A stretch of DNA of 64,000 bases from Pomphorhynchus laevis (lineage: Eukaryota > Acanthocephala > Palaeacanthocephala > Echinorhynchida > Pomphorhynchidae). The DNA lies in NCBI GenBank assembly GCA_012934845.2, contig WNNJ02003809.1, positions 124,001-188,000 on the forward strand. Reading direction: 5' to 3'. A program made the translations under genes and the position numbers. Shown here in pieces: positions 35,316-48,185 of this stretch (its first letter is position 1; each line of letters opens with the position of its first letter). A model generated the notes under the pieces. The model was not told the origin of the DNA. It searched no databases and saw nothing but the letters and a program-made list of their open reading frames with translations.

Positions 35316-35866
35316 AGTATCACACAGTTTAGTATCACACAGTTTAGTATCACACAGTTTAGTATCACACAGTTTAGTATCACACAGTTTAGTATCACAC
35401 AGTTTAGTATCACACAGTTTAGTATCACACAGTTTAGTATCACACAGTTTAGTATCACACAGTTTAGTATCACACAGTTTAGTATCACACAGTTTAGTAT
35501 CACACAGTTTAGTATCACACAGTTTAGTATCACACAGTTTAGTATCACACAGTTTAGTATCACACAGTTTAGTATCACACAGTTTAGTATCACACAGTTT
35601 AGTATCACACAGTTTAGTATCACACAGTTTAGTATCACACAGTTTAGTATCACACAGTTTAGTATCACACAGTTTAGTATCACACAGTTTAGTATCACAC
35701 AGTTTAGTATCACACAGTTTAGTATCACACAGTTTAGTATCACACAGTTTAGTATCACACAGTTTAGTATCACACAGTTTAGTATCACACAGTTTAGTAT
35801 CACACAGTTTAGTATCACACAGTTTAGTATCACACAGTTTAGTATCACACAGTTTAGTATCACAAG
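35316..35866. repeat. 15-bp satellite, about 37 perfect copies
   Basis: The unit GTATCACACAGTTTA is repeated about 37 times with no visible variation until the last unit (CACAAGTTTA). A long minus-strand frame repeating NCVIL is only a by-product of the 15-base period. It lies about 170 bases beyond the stop codon of the large gene. Confidence 0.97.
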
Positions 35867-36031
35867 TTTAATTTTGGTGTAATAATAAATTTTCTTTTAT
35901 AATCGAACTGTGTTACGTGATAATTACTAAAAAATAAAATGGGTTTTAAACATTGAAAGAAGAGATAATTGTGAACTTATTTAAACAAGCATCAAAATTA
36001 CAAAAGAAGAGCAAGTAAAATTTAAAAAAGT

Positions 36032-39000
36032 TTAGCGTCGTTGACGAATACTACTATTTGAGTTGTTATTACTGCTGTCACTACTAGTGTCGAACTGTTT
36101 ACTGCTCGAGGAAGTTACCTTCTGTAAAACAATATCATTTAGAAGATCATCGTCATCTGAAACAGTGTCATCACAGTTTTTAGAACATTTATTTGGATCT
36201 GTTCGGTTTCTATCGTTTTTTTTGTGTGAATGTAACCAATTTCTAACGTACTCGGGTTGAAAACTTTCGAGTTTCTTTTGGGCTTCTCTTAACCTCCGCT
36301 CCCGAATTAATTGGTTTGTGGCCTTTTCTTTATCTCCACTACTACTTGAACTACTGCTACTGTCATTTCTACTACTATAGACTTTTTCCGTCAGTTTCGA
36401 AATTCGATTGGAACTTTTTAACCCTGTTTGCATTTTATTTTCACCATTGTTTTGACCCAAAGAATGCTTTACATCATGATCTGCTTCAAATCGTTGTTTA
36501 TTAGTATAGGGTGCTTCCACTGGGTGTTTCACATTATAAAACGCACCCAATTGTTGTTTACCCTTATGATCTGAAACTAACCGCGTTTTACGAACGTGAG
36601 GTGCGCCTAATGATTGTTTGCTGGTATGATGCGATTGCTGATTGTTTGCGGGATCAGATATGTTGTCTTTGTTAATAATAGCCAAATCTTGATGAAGTTT
36701 ATCTTTGATTTGCTTAAGTTGGTCAGTATCAAGACGTATTTTGTGCTTTAATTCATTTCCTCTATTAACAAGCGTATCTAAAGATGTATTGACCATTAAA
36801 TTTTTACTTAACTTTGCTTGTGATTTATTATCCGAATAGTCTGTTTGCACGGATTCGGGTATTACTGTTTTTGTGTAACTGGGTGTAACGATCTGTTTGA
36901 TCTTTGCTACCGGTATCTTCGAAAGATGCTTACCGTTTACTACTGTATGTGTCTTTTCTTTTATTAGACTATCGATACCTTCGTTGCGCGTAAACTTAGT
37001 TGCTTGAGCATCCGTGTCCGGTTTAATTACTTCCGAACAAAGATCTTGTAGAACGTACGCGTTTGCCGCAGATAATCGATGTTCGTTACTTTCTCTTTCA
37101 CGTGTACTTTGGCCATTACTGAATAGAGGATTAGTAAAATCATCGATTGTCGTTGTTGTATTGGAGTCTTTAATGTCTTTACCATGAAAACTTGGTGCTG
37201 CTTTCTCTATTGATTCAGTAAACTGCGTAATTTCATTATTTAATTGATCATAAACTGTAGATGCCTCAATCAATGAACTCTTTTCACTTTCGTTATTTTC
37301 ACCTTCTATCAGTGTTGATTCCTGTGTGCAGGTTGGCATTTTGCTGCTGTCAGCAGATACACTCGTTAACCGTTTTCCGAGCTCAAACACTTCTGCGTAT
37401 AAAGGAATTATGTCTGTAGCTGGAATGTCATTATTTGAATGCATACGTTGATATACAATTTGATCGACCCTAGGTAACATGATATTTGTAACATCATTAT
37501 CCATATCGCTAGTCTTAAGTGAAGTACTAAAACATTCACGAAAACTATCTGATAATGAAGATCTAAATTTATCGAGATTGATATATTTCACATTTCGCAT
37601 TATTGGATGGATGGGCGTGTCCTTAAGAACAAGCGATTCTACCGAATTATTGTTTTCAAATTGTTGTTCATAGTAATTGTTAATTCTTGTACCAACTAAA
37701 GGTTCTGACTGATCAACGGATAAATCATTGTTTGTATTAAATTCATCGGTTAATAAGCATTGATTTTTGCCATTTTCGAGCTTACATGTAGAAATGAGCT
37801 CAACAGTCGCATCTTCCGATTTCGATTTATCGGCTAATATAGATTTTTCTTTATCATTCAAATTTTCATGAATATTTCCAGGCTGCTTAGGGAAAATGAG
37901 TTCAACATCTTCCGATTTTGATTTATCGGCTAATATAGATTTTTCTTTATCATTCAAATTTTCATGAATATTTCCAGGCTGCTTAGGAAAAAGTTCAACA
38001 TCTTCCGATTTCGATTTATCGGCTAATATAGATTTTTCTTTATCATTCAAATTTTCATGAATATTTCCAGGCTGCTTAGGGGAAATGAGTTCAACATCTT
38101 CCGGTTTCGATTTATCGGCTAATATAGATTTTTCTTTATCATATAAATTTTCATGAATATTTCCAGGCAGTTTGGGGGGAATAAGTTCCACGTCTTCCGG
38201 TTTCGATTTATCAATTAACATAGATTTGCTTTTGTCATTCAAAATTTCATGAATATTTTCACACTGTTTATGGGGAATGAGATCGACATCTTCCGGTTTC
38301 GATTTATCGGCTAATATATATTTGCTTTTGTAATTCAAATTTTCATGAATTTCATCATTCTCAAAATGCTTAGAAGAAATCAGTTCAACATCTTCCGGTT
38401 TCGATTTATCGGCTAATATAGTTTTTTCTTTATCATTCAAATTTTCATGAATATTTCCAGGCTGCTTAGGGGAAATCAGATCAACATCTTCCGGTTTCGA
38501 TTTATCGGCTAATATAGATTTTTCTTTATCATTCAAATTTTCATGAATATTTCCACGCTGCTTAGGGGAAATGAATTCAACATCTTTCGGTTTCGATTTA
38601 TCGGCTAATATAGATTTTTCTTTATCATTCAAAATTTCATGAATATTTTCACACTGTTTATAAGGAATGAGATCAACATCTTTTGGTTTCGATTTATCGG
38701 CTAATATAGATTTGCTTTTGTAATTCAAATTTTCATGAATTTCATCATTCTCAAAATGCTTAGAAGAAATCAGATCAACATCTTCCGGTTTCGATTTATC
38801 GGCTAATATAGATTTTTCTTTATCATTCAAATTTTCATGAATATTGTCATTCTCAGGCTGTTCTTGTTTCAATTTATAGCGTATTGTTTGCTTCATATCT
38901 TCCATAATGTGCAAAATATTAGATATTTTTGGCTTTTGTGGTAAAAATTGAAGAGAATTAGCTAATCGCAATCGTTTTTGTTTGGTGGACCTAACCGGTT

Positions 39001-42000
39001 TAAAGTTATGATGACAAATAAGTATATCGATAATGTTCAAATTCAAATTTCCATTATCAGAACTTGTTGATGTTGATAAAGAAAGCTTGCTAAAATCATC
39101 TTCTTGAATCTCACTTATTTCCATAGACTCCTTATCATCTTCAACCCTTGATGATTCCTGTCTTTTTTCAATTACCCTGAATTCTTCGCTTTCATTTTCA
39201 TTACTAATCTTGCTGAGATCATCGGTACTAATCCAAGACGAATCATCATAGATTTCGTGGTCATTAGCCTTTTTCGTACCCTGATAATCAGTATTTTTAT
39301 TTGCTGACACTTTTTCATCTGTGACAAATTCTGTTTCATGAAAATCATGATCATTAGCTTCAGGTTTCGATTTCGCAACATTTAACAAACATTTTCCTTT
39401 GATCAACTGATTATGATTTTCGAGTAAACTCGATATGTGCGAACATGACGATTTAAGATTAATGTTACATGCAGTAATATCTGCCTTCGAATAATCTGTG
39501 TCAGCAGATGCTCTATTAGTAAAATTTCCAGTTTTATTGTTAGTAAAAACAATGTGATCCTTAGTCTCAACAGAATTAATATAATTATTGTCGCTAATTT
39601 CTTTAGTTTCACTGTCGAAAACAACCACTTCAGCTGGTATACTTTTAACGGATATATTATCAACATGGGCTAACATTATATGACTTATATTTGAAATTAA
39701 CTTACCTGCTAATCTATTCATAGCTGGTTCCTGCACGATGACATTTTGTATTTTGCTTAAGTTTCTATCAATTTTATTCGTTTGAATTCCATCATTATTG
39801 TCTTTATCTTTTCGCAGAGGTGCTTGGACTAAATGTTGTAGAGAAGGCTTTTCTAGTTTCATATTCGAAAAGACTCTATGTGATGCAATTATGTCGCGTA
39901 TTGAGTAAACAGAATGAGGTTGTTGAATATCAAGGTCATTATGATATTCACAATCAAACGTGTCGTCCAGTACAGACGATTTTAAATCACAGGCAGTTTC
40001 ATTACACTTTATTCTATGCAACTGTTCAGCATCGACGTTATCGGTTTCAAAAGTTGATTTATGAATGAGTGTGGGTATTTGTTGACAAGGTAGCTGCTCC
40101 ACCAGTGTACATGGAGCATTCATGTCACTAATGGTTTTATGATGTAAAAGGATTCTGCGAATATTTTCAGTAGAGGGTTCTGATAAAATATCATCCTTAC
40201 TACTTTGATGTAGCAGCTCTGTTGCATCATTATTTATCTCCTCGTTTGTCTCGTTAAGCCTATATTTTTCGACTGCTAATGCAAACGATTCTTCGGGTTT
40301 TGAATCCGCTGATAATTTTCTTTTATCATTTTCGAGTATAGATAAATACGATGATATAATGTTGCTGATAAACTGATAAGAATAATCATATATGACGTTA
40401 ATTATATTTGATTCTTTCGTATACACCAATTCAGCGGTTTCTTTAGGTGTAATTAATGCTATCTGTTCAGGTTCCTTAAAAGTATTGAAATTCTTATGAG
40501 AGAAAATAATATTTCCAATATAATTCGTGTGTTTATCCTGCTCATCTTCTAACGTGTTATCAGATTCTTTCGTATACACCAATTCAGCGGTTTCTTGATG
40601 TGTAATTAATGCTATCTGTTCAGGTGCCTTAAAAGTATTGAAATTCTTATGAGAGAAAATAATATTTCCAATATAATTCGTGTGTTTCTCCTGCTCATCT
40701 TCTGACGTGTTATCAGATTCTTTCGTATACACCAATTCAGCGGTTTCTTTAGGTGTAATTAATGCTATCTGTTCAGGTGCCTCAAAAGTATTGAAATTCT
40801 TATGAGAGAAAATAATATTTCCAATATAATTCGTGTGTTTCTCCTGCTCATCTTCTGACGTGTTATCAGATTCTTTCGTATACACCAATTCAGCGGTTTC
40901 TTTAGGTGTAATTAATGCTATCTGTTCAGGTTCCTTAAAAGTATTGAAATTCTTATGAGAGAAAATAATATTTCCAATATAATTCGTGTGTTTATCCTGC
41001 TCATCTTCTGACGTGTTATCAGATTCTTTCGTATACACCAATTCAGCGGTTTCTTGATGTGTAATTAATGCTATCTGTTCAGGTGCCTTAAAAGTATTGA
41101 AATTCTTATGATTGAAAATAATATTTCCAATATAATTCGTGTGTTTCTCCTGCTCATCTTCTGACGTGTTATCAGATTCTTTCGTATACACCAATTCAGC
41201 GGTTTCTTGAGGTGTAATTAATGCTATCTGTTCAGGTGCCTTAAAAGTATTGAAATTCTTATGAGAGAAAATAATATTTTCAATATAATTCGTGTGTTTC
41301 TCTTGCTCATCTTCTGATTCAACATTTCCTTCATTTGTTTCAATTATTTCATTGCCAGCGTTGTATTCAACAACATTTTGCACTACTCTATCATTCTCGA
41401 TCTTATTAACAGTTGTTTCAATAGCATCTTGTTTTGAATCTACTACCTCAAAATTGTTAACTTCTTCACTACTTATAATATTTGTAGATAGCAACACATT
41501 TCGTTCGATTAATTGTGGTTTCTCTATTTGGTTCTTTATTATACTGTGATAATGCTTACCAGTAGGTTCCAAGTAATTTAAATATTTCAACCGAGTCTTT
41601 GCCTTGTCAATCGATTTAACTTCATTGCCAACTTTCATTTCTTCGGAGTTGTCGCTTTTATTTAGTTTTTTACTAAATTCGTGTTCGCAAATTTCAGGTT
41701 TGCAATTGTCAACTTTCAATGATTTTTGCCAAGTCTTGAGTATATTTTTAAGATAATTTCGAATTATAGTATTCTTCAGTGGGTGATAATAGTGTTTCAC
41801 GCCTATTACACAAGGAGGAACTGTTTTCGAATCTGTTCCATCTGCGATATTTTGAGTTATCTTATCTCGATAAGCCAGTGTTTCTTTTACGGTATTATCC
41901 ATTTTATCATCTACAGAATCAGACACTAAATGTTTGTCACTAACAGTCACTAATAACCTACAATTATCAACTCTGCTAAGCATTTTACAATTCAACTTGT

Positions 42001-42984
42001 TATATTTATCGTTAGAAAATGAATCCAATTCATTTTCGAATTCCAAATATCTTTTAATCTTAAGATTTTGATTACGTACCCTTAAGAATGCTAGGTTACT
42101 GCTCAATATATCTCGTCTTTGCAAAGCCATTAAATGCTTTGCTTTCGTAGTGATATTAGGGCGTTGTAAAGCAATCGCTATTGGTTCAAAGGGTTCATGA
42201 TCACACACGTCATTTGCTGATTTACTGCTCTCCGGTATAATTTCTTTTGAAACCTGAGCGCTGATATGTTCGATACTATCACATTCTTCATCCGTACTGC
42301 TATTTAATACCGGATCACGTTCTTTTCCGTGGCCTGTTACGCTAGGCCGTACTTCATCAGAATTGGAAAAAATCAAATCAACTTTATGTAATTCACTTTT
42401 AGGCATAGCAGTTTCTTTTAAGTGATCTGCATTTTGTCCATATGATATTTTGCTTGGACATATTTCAGTTTCACATGCGGAAGATAACTTTTTTTGTAGA
42501 ATATTACTGGGCCATATTCGATCGAGAACATTTTCATTTTCGAATATCGTAGTCGAATATGAAAAATTCTGTAAGTCATTCGTTTCTGAACTGCTTACAT
42601 CTAAATCAGTATTTAAATCAATTGAAATTTCGTTTTTCTTTGTAGTTTGCTTGTCATCTTTTTCATTGGCATAATCGTCTTCCATCATTTGTTCAAACGT
42701 ATTATGTGGTAAAATAAAGTCTTTAAAATTTACCGTTTCAATATTTGTTTTTGACCTGTCAATGCTATCCTTGCTGCTAATCTGATAAGGTTGAACTATA
42801 GTTGCATACTGCGAAGTGTTACTAGATTGTTGACATTCGGTAACATCTGGCATCAATTTATTCGAATCAATTTCGACAATATGTCTATCTTGATTGTCGT
42901 CCTCGAAATTTTCTTTTTTAGCCTGGTAATATCCTTTTTCAATGTTGCTGAATGTTGATTCTGCATGGTTTGGTTGCATAACCT
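36032..42984 (-). CDS. Large repeat-rich protein of unknown function, exon 2
   Basis: This single 6953-base exon encodes about 2317 residues. The splice acceptor TTGTTTAG (AG at 42986-42985) fits exon 1 in phase 1: G|AG gives Glu, then VMQPNHAEST. The predicted joined protein is 2645 residues. Order of parts: an acidic N-terminal stretch; six 51-residue repeats (core NYIGNIIFSHKNFNTF, 40406-41320); a serine/acid-rich middle; eleven 31-35-residue repeats (core NIHENLNDKEKSILADKSK, 37790-38862); and a C-terminal charged helix RERRLREAQKKLESFQPEYV followed by polyserine and RQRR at the stop. A degenerate motif (I-x-x-I-I-x-x-H) recurs through both exons. There is no signal peptide or membrane segment. 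I do not recognise the family; a large cytoplasmic scaffold is possible. An unbroken 2300-codon frame in AT-rich DNA shows selection. Confidence 0.88.
37790..38862 (-). repeat. Eleven in-frame 93-105-bp repeats in the large gene
   Basis: Eleven units with ENLNDKEKSILADKSKPEDV and variants end in KQP, KQC or KHF. Pairs of units alternate in a higher order: the NDEIHENLNYKSK and NIHEILNDK variants each recur, so blocks of several units were duplicated together. Confidence 0.9.
40406..41320 (-). repeat. Six in-frame 153-bp repeats in the large gene
   Basis: Six 51-codon units run from SEDEQEKHTNYI to TAELVYTKESDNT, more than 95% identical in DNA. Variants (ITPQ, ITHQ, ITPK; KAP, KEP, EAP) are shared between nonadjacent units, as after recent unequal exchange. 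Confidence 0.92.
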
Positions 42985-44466
42985 CTAAACAATTTTTTAA
43001 TTTAAGCACAAGCTATTCAACATTAAATGAAACAATATACTTAAACATTTGTATTTCTCGGCAGGGTGTTTAAAAACTTCTTCAAGAAGATTAGCCTAAG
43101 ATCCGCTGTATTACCAAAGACGCCTTGCCCCCAATGGGGTGTTTCGACCTTAGTTTACTCATTGCTACTGGGTGGTCTAATCAGTGTGGCCCTGTAGCTG
43201 CACAACTTCAACATACTCTACTTTTAGTAAACTTCCGAAAGGAGAAATTTAAAAAAATATAATGATTTTTTAAAGCATTACAACTTTTAGCCTTTTCCCT
43301 GTTTTAGTAAATAAAAGTAACATATTTCTTCTGTACTAAATTATTTCGGATTAATGGAAAGCGTCACTACTTGCAGTATAAAATATTTGAATATCAGTAT
43401 TCTTCTTTAGCGATCTATAATTACTTTCATTCAAATAAAATTTAATGAAAATTAAAGTCAGGAAATATTTTTATATTGAATTTGTACTGTTTTGTTATAT
43501 TATTACTGTTAAATTATTATTTATTATAGCGTCACTACTTGCAATAAAAAATATTTGAATTATAAAATATTTGAATATCAGTATTCTTCTTTAGCGATCT
43601 ATAATTACTTTCATTCAAATAAAATTTAATAAAAATTAAAGTCAGGAAATATTTTTATATTGAATTTGTACTGTTTTGTTATATTATTACTGTTAAATTA
43701 TTATTTATTATAGCGTCACTACTTGCAATAAAAAATATTTGAATTATAAAATATTTGAATATCAGTATTCTTCTTTAGCGATCTATAATTACTTTCATTC
43801 AAATAAAATTTAATAAAAATTAAAGTCAGGAAATATTTTTATATTGAATTTATATAAATTTATTTTTACAATAAATAACGTTTGATAAAATATTTAAAAA
43901 TATCTATGAGTTAATAAATATCTATAACTATAAAATATTAAAAGATAGACCTCATTTCCTTATTAGTCAACACTTCGACCTAATGCTTAGTCGACAAGAC
44001 AACTCGTTTTAACAGAAATATTGCCCATCGTGCTCACGATTCAGATAGAAACGAATAACTGTTGGAGACAATACTTCGTTTCGAAGAACTTCGATTTATT
44101 GAGAACAAAATATCATAAGCAAATTGATGTTTCAAACTTTTCTATGATTTATAAGTCGGAAATTACATTTAATTGTAGTTTAAAGCGATCGGAATATATC
44201 TGTTAGATAATGTTTAATTGTAAGGTTGTTTTAAAATATGTTAGCTAATAATGTTCAATGATAGTGTGTTTATAATTCGCAGATTTATATAATATTAATA
44301 ATTTTATAATCCGTATTTTCATATTGTTTGTCTTCAGAATTACTTAAATTAAATCATTAAGTAATCATTAAATCATTTAAGCAACTTGATTATATAAATC
44401 ATAACTTGATTATATCATCAAGTTATAATGACATTATAGTTTATTTATAATGTAAAGATGTGCTAC
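42985..44466 (-). other. Intron of the large gene
   Basis: A 1482-base intron starts CAG|GTAGCA at 44466 and ends TTGTTTAG at 42985, and both ends agree in phase. It contains the tandem repeat at 43361-43860 and a GC-richer patch at 43080-43200 with a possible degenerate ribozyme core. No transcript evidence is available, so the splice is inferred. Confidence 0.65.
43361..43860. repeat. Intronic tandem repeat, about 168-184-bp unit, three copies
   Basis: GCGTCACTACTTGCA begins units at 43361, 43529 and 43713. Each runs through TCAGTATTCTTCTTTAGCG to the TATTGAATTTGTAC region. They are over 95% identical. Confidence 0.9.
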
Positions 44467-45451
44467 CTGCATTTGTTGAATTAAATTGAACAGTAGAGTC
44501 ACTGATATCATGATGCCAATTTATAAGTTCGTTCAAAATCGTTAATTTCGGTTCATTCTGTGAACTTGTTTCAGTTAAGATCACGTTGTGTTGTTCATCC
44601 TTGTCATTTTCGAAATCATAGTGAGCGTCTGTGTTATCATTCTCAATCAGATGCCACCTTATGATATCGCTCAAAAGTCCATTCTCAACCCTATTACTAT
44701 TGGTAAAATCCGGTTGTTTGAATACATCGGTCACAGTAAGCATTTTTGAAACAAGAGGTCGTTGTTTCTCTTGTGGCTGTAAAGTCGTTTTTACTGATGG
44801 TGTCATTTTAATTTCTTGTTCATTACTAATAATTGCATGTGAACCGGCTGGAGGCAAACGTACTTCTGTTATATATCTTAATTGATGTGGTTGATCTAAT
44901 ATTTCTAAATTGTCCCTCAGAACACTGTCAACACCAGTTGCGCTTGTTCTCTCATCCGATTGTAAATTCGTCGCATCTGTGTATTGTTGGTAGGCGACTT
45001 CCGTTAAGTACACAGATCGCTTTTTTAGCTTTTTAAATACTCGCTTTTCATGACGCGATCGACTAATTGTTCTCTGATATTTATATACACCGTTAATCTG
45101 TATAACTTCATTTAAAATATCCTCGATAACAATCGGATCAGTTTCCTCGAAAATAATTTCGTCTCTTATAAAATGGCCATCGTTGTTTCGATACATTATT
45201 GGCTTTTGACCATAACGTTCGGACAAAGACGGTACGTGATATATTTCCTCAAATTCTATGATTTCTTCTCTTAGTAAGGTCCAGTTAGCACTGAGCCTTT
45301 TCCAGGTATTCAAGTCAAAAAAGTCAATCGGTCGAATTTCCTCGGAAGAATTGTAAACCAGATCATGATTAATAGTTGTACAATCATGTTGCGGATGTAA
45401 ACTGTGAGGTGGTTGTGATGACTGTTCGTAGAACATTTTTCTTTGCCGCAT
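44467..45451 (-). CDS. Large repeat-rich protein of unknown function, exon 1
   Basis: The exon encodes 328 residues from MRQRKMFYEQSSQPPHSLHP to QFNSTNA. The ATG at 45451 has a favourable context (ACAAAATGC), and an in-frame TAA lies 10-12 bases upstream. It includes a compact, better-ordered looking part, LNTWKRLSANWTLLREEII to YKYQRTISRSRHEKRVFKKL, then looser sequence with two copies of the gene's short motif: LLSDIIRWHLIEN and ILNELINWHHDIS. The same kind of motif recurs in exon 2, which supports joining them. The open frame runs eight codons past the donor at 44466 and then stops, consistent with splicing. No known domain is recognised. Confidence 0.85.
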
Positions 45452-45651
45452 TTTGTTTCTTTATCAGTTAAAATGAATTTTTACAGAAATGTCTTCTTTT
45501 TGATGTTGTTGCTAAATTGGAAGAATAAAAAATGTTAAATAGAAAAAGATTTATTTGAAAGGCGAAATCACTTTTGTAGCTTTTGTCTGTAATAGTCAAT
45601 AAGTATCAAAACTCAGGAGTTTGGTTGTTGAAACTATCATTTATAGACAGT

Positions 45652-46028
45652 GGTAATTCATGTCATGTACCAGTGACGACATTTCTATGTTTAGCAAATT
45701 TGAAAATTTTATATTTCTGAAAAGAAACGAAATTCACGTAGTCTGCTGTTACTTAACGATAGAAAAAGGCAATTCTACTTTATATGCTTGTTTTGGTGTT
45801 ACTGTTGTCTCTATTTAAAAAAAGATTCTCCTGCTGTAAAACATCTTACGACAGATAAAATTTAGCAGAGAATATTTTTAGTTGAAATTTCTTAATTCAG
45901 AAAATAACGAATAAGATCTAGAAATACGATTTGTAACTGGAATAATAAAGAAAAATTATAATTCCACCTAATTAACAACGATCATAAACAAAGTGCTTTG
46001 CAAAAAGAAATGGAATTAATTTAAAATT
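45652..46028. repeat. Segmental duplicate upstream of the large gene
   Basis: This copy pairs with 26033-26191 plus 28271-28390. It is uninterrupted here, whereas the partner is split by a LINE. It starts about 200 bases 5' of the large gene's start codon, so it may include promoter sequence. The 200 bases between (45452-45651) show no clear motif. Confidence 0.75.
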
Positions 46029-47325
46029 TAGTCGTAGAAAATTTGAAATATTAAATTTAAAAATTATTTATATATTATAGTTGAAAGATTTCAAATTTTG
46101 TTCAATTTATTAGAGCAAATTAGAATATATTCCAGCATCAAGGTAAATCATGAATTGTGATAAAATAATTAATAAATTCTAATTTAAAAAAAAGCGTTCA
46201 TTAGAGAGAGCCTAAAGCATAAAAAATATGTTATTTATCAATAACGCACAAACTTTACTAACTTGAAATAAATGAAGCTGTTTATATCTTTTGTCGCAAT
46301 TGGAGTTTGTGATAAATGGCGCGAAGATATTTTTTTAATATTTTAATATGAAAAATATACTTTAAGGAATTTTACCGGCTTTATAATTTGAATTTAACTA
46401 ATTTATTAATGCGAATTTTTCAAATTGGCATTCAAAATACTTGTTTGTTTACGTTAACAATTTTTTTTTAATTTGGTCGTAGATAATTTGAAATATTAAA
46501 TTTTAAAATTATTTATATATTATAGTTGAAAGATTTCAAATTTTGTTCAATTTATTAGAGCAAATTAGAATATATTCCAGCATCAAGGTAAATCATGAAT
46601 TGTGATAAAATAATTAATAAATTCTAATTTAAAAAATAAAGCGTTCATTAGAGAGAGCCTAAAGCATAAAAAATATGTTATTTATCAATAACGCACAAAC
46701 TTTACTAACTTGAAATAAATGAAGCTGTTTATATCTTTTGTCGCAATTGGAGTTTGTGATAAATGGCGCGAAGATATTTTTTAATATTTTAATATGAAAA
46801 ATATACTTTAAGGAATTTTACCGGCTTTATAATTTGAATTTAACTAATTTATTAATGCGAATTTTTCAAATTGGCATTCAAAATACTTGTTTGTTTACGT
46901 TAACAATTTTTTTTAATTTGGTCGTAGATAATTTGAAATATTAAATTTTAAAATTATTTATATATTATAGTTGAAAGATTTCAAATTCAGTTCATTTTCT
47001 TAGAGCAAATTAGAATATATTCCAGCATCAAGGTAAATCATGAATTGTGATAAAATAATTAATAAATTCTAATTTAAAAAATAAAGCGTTCATTAGAGAG
47101 AGCCTAAAGCATAAAAAATATGTTATTTATCAATAACGCACAAACTTTACTAACTTGAAATAAATGAAGCTGTTTATATCTTTTGTCGCAATTGGAGTTT
47201 GTGATAAATGGCGCGAAGATATTTTTTTAATATTTTAATATGAAAAATATACTTTAAGGAATTTTACCGGCTTTATAATTTGAATTTAACTAATTTATTA
47301 ATGCGAATTTTTCAAATTGGCAATC
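46029..47325. repeat. 445-bp satellite, array 2 (about 2.9 units)
   Basis: Units start at 46029, 46473 and 46919 (TAGTCGTAGA or TGGTCGTAGA). They are nearly identical to array 1 at 28391-29417. The array ends at about 47325, where TTCAAATTGGCA gives way to unrelated sequence. Confidence 0.9.
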
Positions 47326-48185
47326 AAATAAATTATAAGTTTGACAAAGTAATCAAAAGCATTAAAAACATTGAGCAAACATCGAATATAAAAAGTTTGT
47401 AAGATAAACTTAAATCATACGTTAAATTTGCTACATTTTCAAATAAGCTCAATATTTAAATTGACTTAGACGTGCAAAATTAATAAAGATTACGAAAATG
47501 TGAAAGCTTCTGATATGAACGTATTATAAAAGTAATAAAAGATTTAAATGAGTGGAATTAGATTTTTATTTCAAAAATTTCAACATTTCGACTGGTACTT
47601 CCGTAATCGTCAAGTACATCAACAAAAATAAAATTTTACACACGTTTTCGTATGTACAAATATATAAATAATAATTTATAAGCAAATAAAATATAAACTA
47701 ATAATAAAATAAACAATTTTTAAATTAATGTGATAATTAATAAATGCCTGAATAACTGAATTTATATAAAAATCATTTTGCGTGCGTAATAAATGAATGT
47801 ATGAATAATGTTTTAAACTTTAATATATTTGATAGAATTTTACCGGAGTTATTATTTGAATTTAACTTATTCATTAATTAAAAATAAATGGTACTTATTT
47901 ATAAATTAATAAAGAAAATATTTGTCCAATGTTACAAAGGTCTTTCTTTTATCCAAATAATGAATACTTGAATTTTTTCAAATAATTTAAGTATAAATAT
48001 AAACATTATCAGCACTAAGTGTTGTTGTTTTGTTGTTATGTTGGTCATATCCTATTAAGGCATGTGTTTTTAAACAATAATTTATAATTAATAATAATTC
48101 GGAATTAATTTGCAAGTAAGCTTGACTATGAATCTCTAATTCAAATGTAGATTAAAAGTTAACAATTAATAAGTATTTAATACTT
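47326..48185. other. AT-rich spacer
   Basis: No gene is seen. TTTTACCGG near 47837 and ATTTGAATTTAACTTATT just after it are faint echoes of the satellite unit, so a decayed older unit may be present. Confidence 0.35.

Noticed and set aside
35300-35863. 187-codon minus-strand frame of repeated NCVIL
   Set aside because: It is produced by the 15-bp satellite, whose period is a multiple of three; there is no other coding sign.
43009-43020. Start of the large protein at the first in-frame codon (43009)
   Set aside because: That codon is GTG, not ATG, and a phase-matched splice acceptor at 42985 joins an upstream exon with a proper ATG.
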